Shown in pieces: positions 59,985-64,000 of a stretch of DNA of 64,000 nucleotides. Made by a program: the position numbers and the translations under genes. Numbering within the stretch: the first letter of the stretch is position 1; each line of letters begins with the position of its first letter. Source of the DNA: Arenimonas metalli CF5-1. GTDB lineage: Bacteria > Pseudomonadota > Gammaproteobacteria > Xanthomonadales > Xanthomonadaceae. The notes under the pieces are model-generated. The model ran no database searches. It was not told the origin of the DNA and saw nothing but the letters and a program-made list of their open reading frames with translations. The stretch covers positions 1-64,000 of the forward strand of contig NZ_AVCK01000003.1 in the NCBI RefSeq assembly GCF_000747155.1. The letters run 5' to 3'.

Positions 59985-62005
59985 CAGGACTTCGGGACCT
60001 GCACCTTGGGGGCGTCCACGAAGGGCCGGATGCCGAACTCGGGATAGATCTCGGCCGGGTAGTAGACGACGCCGTCCTTCACCACGGCGCGGATGCGCTT
60101 GATCTCGCGCAGGTCGCGGGTCGGGTCGCCGGGCACGAGGAAGAAATCGGCCAGCTTGCCGCGCGCGATCGAGCCGGTGGACTGGTCCTGGCCGAGGTAC
60201 TTCGCCATGTCGTACGTGGCCAGCTTCAGCACTTCCGCCGGGGTGTAGCCGAGCTGGCCGAACAGCTCGAGCTCGCGGTGGAAGTTGAACGAGCCGCCGA
60301 GGTCGGTGCCGGGCACGATCAGCACGCCGCGCGCCTTCATCTGGCGCAGCGTGTCCATGATCTTGCCGTAGGCCAGGCGATAGGCCTGGGCATCGCCGGG
60401 CGCCGACATGTCGGACCAGGCGCGCTTGCTGTCGCGCTGCACGCCCACGGGCAGGTTGTCGATCACGTCCACGGAACCCGCGGGCACCTCGCCGTCCTGG
60501 TTGAGCAACAGGTTCTCGTGGATGGCGATGGTGGGCTCGACCGCGACGCCCTTGGCGACGATGTTGTCGAGCGTCTTCTGCACCGGCGCCGAGTCCAGGT
60601 CCAGCGTGGCCAGGCGCTTGAGCGCGGTCAGGCGCAGCAGCGTGCGGGTGTCTTCCTCGGGCGAGAGCACCCAGCCGAGCATGATCTGGTTGATGTGGGT
60701 GAGCTCGTCGTAGCCCGCATCCACCATCGCATCGGCGTTGGAGAACGCCGGCACGTGGCCGGCGACGCGCAGGCCCAACCGGTGCGCCTCGGCCGCGGCG
60801 GCCTTCGACCACTCGGGCTTCATGCTGTTGTAGAGCTTGACCTGGTGGTAGCCGCGCGCCGCGTAGAAGCGCACCGCCTCCAGCGCCTCGGCCTCGCTCG
60901 CGACCAGGTAGCCATTGTTCGAATTGAACGGGCTGCGGCCCTCGATGAAGCCGCTGCGATGCACGCGCGGGCCGGCGATGCGGCCGGCCTCGATGCTGGC
61001 CACGAGGTCGTCGAGCACGGCGTTGTTGTTGCCCATGTCGCGCACGGTGGTGATGCCGGCGGCGATGTTGAGGATGGCGCCGCCCTGCCCGGTGTGCGAG
61101 TGCATCTCGTGCAGGCCGGCGACCAGGGTGCCGCCCTCGCCGTCGATGCGCACCTCGCCCGGCGAGGGCTTGGCGTCGAGCGGCTGGATGCCGGCGATGT
61201 GGCGGCCGTGCACCACCACGCTCACGGGCTCGGAAAGCTTGAGCGTGGCCGGGTCGAAGACACGCACGTCGTGGAAGCGGACCGGCGCACCGTACCGGTG
61301 CGCGGTGCGCGCCTGCAGCGCCACCAGCCGGGCCTCGCCGAGGTCGGCGGCGAGCTTGCGCAGCCGTTCTTCCTCGGCCTCGTAGCCCTTGCGGACCACC
61401 ACGCTGCCCGGCGAAGCGACGGCGAACATCCCGCCGCGCTCGTCCAGCAGCACGTACTCCGGGTTGAGCTCGAGGCCGGAGAGCGCGTAGGTGCGCACGG
61501 TGATGCGCTCCTTGCCCATGCCCACCTGCAGCGGCTCGCCCGGCACCAGGCTCACTTCGCCGGCGGGCAGGGCCGCGATGCGGCGGTCGGCGTCGTCCAG
61601 CAGCACGCGCGCGTAAAGGCCCAGCGACCAAGGGCTGGCCGACTGACCGATGTAGAGCGCCGGCGCCGACAGTGCCTGCTTGCCCGGGCCCACGGCGTCC
61701 TTCCACGCGGCCTCGCCGTCCGCCAGCGTGAAGGATTCGTCCACCTTGCTGCCGAACGTGGTGCTGCCGGTGATCGTCCACGCCACCGGCAGGCCGTCGG
61801 CGCCCAGCGTGAGCTGTTCGGCGATGGTGGGGCCGCGGCCGTTGTTCTTGACGTCGTAGTCGATGCTGACGCGGTCGCCCTCGCGGGTGGCGACCAGGTG
61901 GCCGACGGTGTTTCCGCCGGTGATGACGGTGAACTGCTCGGCCCCGTCGGCGGCGACGGCCGCGTTCGACAGCAGGCAAAGGGCGGCGACGGCGAACCAA
62001 CGCAT
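59984..62005 (-). CDS. Exported amidohydrolase with an N-terminal extension
   Basis: A 673-residue protein. The signal peptide ends AVA-A (about residue 18). The N-terminal 215 residues are beta-rich and not part of the usual amidohydrolase. The TIM-barrel part has the metal ligands GLHEMHSHTGQGG (HxH), AGHVPAF, DELTHINQ and VPGTDLGGSF. Such secreted amidohydrolases hydrolyse peptides or cyclic amides. It overlaps selO by one base (TGATG), giving translation coupling. Confidence 0.85.
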   Translation of the reverse strand: MRWFAVAALCLLSNAAVAADGAEQFTVITGGNTVGHLVATREGDRVSIDYDVKNNGRGPTIAEQLTLGADGLPVAWTITGSTTFGSKVDESFTLADGEAAWKDAVGPGKQALSAPALYIGQSASPWSLGLYARVLLDDADRRIAALPAGEVSLVPGEPLQVGMGKERITVRTYALSGLELNPEYVLLDERGGMFAVASPGSVVVRKGYEAEEERLRKLAADLGEARLVALQARTAHRYGAPVRFHDVRVFDPATLKLSEPVSVVVHGRHIAGIQPLDAKPSPGEVRIDGEGGTLVAGLHEMHSHTGQGGAILNIAAGITTVRDMGNNNAVLDDLVASIEAGRIAGPRVHRSGFIEGRSPFNSNNGYLVASEAEALEAVRFYAARGYHQVKLYNSMKPEWSKAAAAEAHRLGLRVAGHVPAFSNADAMVDAGYDELTHINQIMLGWVLSPEEDTRTLLRLTALKRLATLDLDSAPVQKTLDNIVAKGVAVEPTIAIHENLLLNQDGEVPAGSVDVIDNLPVGVQRDSKRAWSDMSAPGDAQAYRLAYGKIMDTLRQMKARGVLIVPGTDLGGSFNFHRELELFGQLGYTPAEVLKLATYDMAKYLGQDQSTGSIARGKLADFFLVPGDPTRDLREIKRIRAVVKDGVVYYPAEIYPEFGIRPFVDAPKVQVPKS

Positions 62006-62222
62006 GGCGTGCTTCCTGTTTCCCCTGGGATGCGGCCACTGTCGGTCATGCGGGCGGCCGATTCAAGCGGGGCCCGGACCGTGAATTTTTTCAGCGGCGT
62101 GGGAATCGATTTCCCCTCGGGATGCGCCCGGACCCCTGATTCCACGGGCTTTTTGCCTTGGCAAGCTTCGTGCAGTGCTTTGCCTGCCACGCGAACTTCC
62201 TCGCGCCATGGAGCCCACCGCC

Positions 62223-63179
62223 ATGCAGAACACGCTGACCGTCCACGACTCCCCGCCCGCCGCCCCCCTGCTGCCGTCCGCCGAAGGCCTCGAGCGTGCG
62301 CTGCGGGACGTGCTGTCCCTGGAGTCCGCCTTCGTCGCCAAGTTCCTGCCCTACCAGGACATGACCCGGCTGCCGCCCGGCTACGCGGGCTTCGCCAAAT
62401 GGCACTTCCGCCGCCTGCACGACGACAGCCTGGCCTGGAAGGACGTGGCGCCCGCCTACGCGCTGGCCTGCCTGTCGCACTCGGCCTACGGCACCGCCAT
62501 GGATCCGAGCGTGGAGTGGGAGCTGGAGCTGCAGTGGGGCGACCTCAAGTCGCTGTCGCGGCTCGACTGGAGCACGGCCCGCCGCCTGATCATGGACGCC
62601 TGGACCTACCTGTCGGGCAACAAGGCCCTGCCGGAAGGGCTGGACGAAGCCATCGAAGCCCGCAATGCCGCCGCCGAGGCCTCCGATGCCTACGTCGAGG
62701 AAGACGAGGACGGCCTGCGCGTCGACCTGGAGCTGGTGCCGGCCTACGTGGTGCTGCGCGAATCCATGGCCGGCCGGCGCCCGCAGGACTGGCGCACGCG
62801 CGGCCAGGCGCGCTGGCTGTCGAGCGACGTGAACGTGCTGTCGCTGGCGATGAGCCCGGCGCTGGCGGTGCTGGACGCCGTGAGCCTCTACAGCTTCGTC
62901 GACGAGGAAGGCCGGCTTCTGGTGCGCATGGCCTTCCCGCCGAACCTGCTGCGCACGCTGGACACCGGCACCAAGACCCGGCGCGCGCTGGACCGCGACC
63001 TGCGCGAGCGCATCGAGCGCTGGCGGGTGGAGCAGCACTCGGCCCTGCTGCGGGTGCCGAGCGCGCTGTGCCCGGGCGAGTTCAACCTGCTGGCCAATCC
63101 GGAACACCCGGACTTCCCGCTGCTGCAGCGCATGGACGCGGTGCCGCTGGACATGGACCGCCGGCGCCGCAGCCACTGA
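62223..63179 (+). CDS. Protein of unknown function, 318 residues
   Basis: No signal peptide or membrane segment. The protein is rich in Trp and Leu (FAKWHFRRLHDDSLAWKD, WELELQWGDLKSLSRLDWST), mostly helical, with an acidic centre (YVEEDEDGLRVDLELVPAYV). I do not recognise it. It starts at ATG 62223 behind GGAG; 62208 is an alternative in frame. It ends 12 bases before the end of a convergent DHp-like gene. It may belong to signalling, but nothing in the sequence proves it. Confidence 0.55.
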   Translation: MQNTLTVHDSPPAAPLLPSAEGLERALRDVLSLESAFVAKFLPYQDMTRLPPGYAGFAKWHFRRLHDDSLAWKDVAPAYALACLSHSAYGTAMDPSVEWELELQWGDLKSLSRLDWSTARRLIMDAWTYLSGNKALPEGLDEAIEARNAAAEASDAYVEEDEDGLRVDLELVPAYVVLRESMAGRRPQDWRTRGQARWLSSDVNVLSLAMSPALAVLDAVSLYSFVDEEGRLLVRMAFPPNLLRTLDTGTKTRRALDRDLRERIERWRVEQHSALLRVPSALCPGEFNLLANPEHPDFPLLQRMDAVPLDMDRRRRSH

Positions 63180-63191
63180 GGCGCGGCAGGA

Positions 63192-63689
63192 TCAGGGCGG
63201 CGGCGGTGGGAACAGCCGCCGCATCTGGTCCAGGCACCCCACCGCGTCGGATTCCATCTGGTCGAGGATGGGTTCGATGTCGGTGCGGTCCTCGCAGCGC
63301 AGGCCCAGCACCCCGGCATTCATGAACAGCGAGTTGAGGTGGTTGCGGAGCTGGTGTTCGACCTCGACCACGGTGGTGCCGGGAAGCGTCACCCAGGCGC
63401 GGCCACCCTTCGCGGGCGGCGCATCGAGGAAGGGACGCAGCGCCGCCAGGTAATCCGCCAGCACCAGCCGGTCGTGCAGCGTCAGCGCGGCCGGGTCGCG
63501 CATCCGCAGGCACAGCACCGCCGACGATCCCGGAGCCGAACCCATGTCGAGGTCGAATTCCACGCACTGCCTGCCGCCCGCCGCCGCGGCGCTGGGCGAC
63601 ACCAGCTCGATGTCCTCGCAGCCCTTGGCCTCGAGCCAGGACAGCATGGGCGGCGGAAACAGGAAGCCCATCTCAGGCGTGGTTTCCAT
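63192..63689 (-). CDS. DHp-like protein without an ATPase domain
   Basis: A 165-residue protein. The C-terminal half has VVEVEHQLRNHLNSLFMNAG (His near 116), which matches the dimerisation/phospho-acceptor helix of histidine kinases (H-x-LRN-x-L), yet there is no ATPase domain after it: the reading frame ends with a run of prolines. The N-terminal half is unlike known sensors. It overlaps the sigma-54 activator gene by 17 bases. It may serve as a phosphotransfer or inhibitory partner for that activator; that is inference. Confidence 0.6.
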   Translation of the reverse strand: METTPEMGFLFPPPMLSWLEAKGCEDIELVSPSAAAAGGRQCVEFDLDMGSAPGSSAVLCLRMRDPAALTLHDRLVLADYLAALRPFLDAPPAKGGRAWVTLPGTTVVEVEHQLRNHLNSLFMNAGVLGLRCEDRTDIEPILDQMESDAVGCLDQMRRLFPPPPP

Positions 63690-64000
63690 TCGAGGCCTCC
63701 GCATCCACATCCCCCGCGCCCAGCGCGTCCTCGGGCGGCAGCGACGCGGCCTTGTAGCTGCTGAGCCGGTTGTAGATGGTCTTGGTGGTGATGCCCAGCA
63801 CCTGCGCCGCCTTGGCCTTGTTGTTGTCGAAGTAGGCCAGGGTCTTGAACAGCATGCGCCGCTCGATCTCGTGCATCGGCGTGCCGACCACGAAGGTGAT
63901 GGTGCTGGCGGTCTCGGCCACGGGGCGCATGTCGTCCACCGGCAGGCTGGGCGTGACGCGGTCGGATTCGGCCAGAATGTAGGCGCGCTGGATGATGTTC
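63673..64000 (-). CDS. Sigma-54-dependent transcriptional activator, C-terminal part (partial)
   Basis: The last 108 codons of a gene that begins beyond the right edge. The first residues, NIIQRAYILAESD, are the end of the AAA+ domain of NtrC-like activators. A Fis-type helix-turn-helix follows (LAYFDNNKAKAAQVLGITTKTIYNRL). The C-terminal tail is acidic. It is coupled to the DHp-like gene downstream by a 17-base overlap. Confidence 0.85.
   Translation of the reverse strand, partial: NIIQRAYILAESDRVTPSLPVDDMRPVAETASTITFVVGTPMHEIERRMLFKTLAYFDNNKAKAAQVLGITTKTIYNRLSSYKAASLPPEDALGAGDVDAEASNGNHA

Overview
This window is about 70% G+C with very dense coding. The gene set (lipoyl-domain pyruvate dehydrogenase subunit, PhoPQ-like pair flanked by PepSY proteins, YajQ, HU with a Lys/Ala tail, DUF3297, DUF3014, several GGEEF proteins) and the intergenic elements point to a gammaproteobacterium of the Xanthomonadales/Lysobacterales (Lysobacter, Luteimonas or Arenimonas type). 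This placement is inference; no rRNA or tRNA is present to confirm it. No phage, insertion sequence, integrase or CRISPR array was seen.

Layout: 1-5.8 kb holds the start of a lipoyl-domain gene with a structured upstream region, an OmpW porin, an EF-hand protein, a lipoprotein and a two-component system between two PepSY genes. 5.9-13.5 kb holds a GlxA-type regulator, an acyltransferase, a membrane LytTR regulator behind a repeat array, DNA polymerase IV, an RcnB-like protein and YajQ. 13.6-20.3 kb holds an rRNA-modification pair (RsmC-like and RsuA-like), a diguanylate cyclase, a permuted NlpC/P60-like protein and secreted proteins.

20.4-31.3 kb is one co-directional block: a Tat-exported TldD, a TldE partner, a Tat-exported DUF4159 protein, then MoxR, DUF58, a BatA-like membrane protein and two large membrane proteins, the last five overlapping or nearly so. 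Two different intergenic palindromes interrupt it. Next come an HD-GYP protein and an ECF sigma/anti-sigma pair divergent from a subtilisin-like protease and a secreted protein. All three transcription units of that ECF locus carry the same promoter (GGAnnA, 16 bases, CGTAGG), so the regulon can be read from the sequence.

36.7-48.5 kb carries two diguanylate cyclases, an HU-like protein, stress-type small proteins and a signalling operon (NtrC-type regulator, TspO, hybrid kinase, REC-kinase). 48.5-55.6 kb is the most unusual part: a tight operon of a CHAT (caspase-like) protease, a metallo-beta-lactamase-fold protein and a DUF2235 hydrolase, divergent from a periplasmic and a membrane protein. 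This architecture suggests a conflict or regulated-death system and is the best candidate for an undescribed system here. The right end has an exported D-2-hydroxyacid dehydrogenase, an ABC-2 exporter, SelO, an exported amidohydrolase, an orphan DHp-like protein and the C-terminus of a sigma-54 activator.
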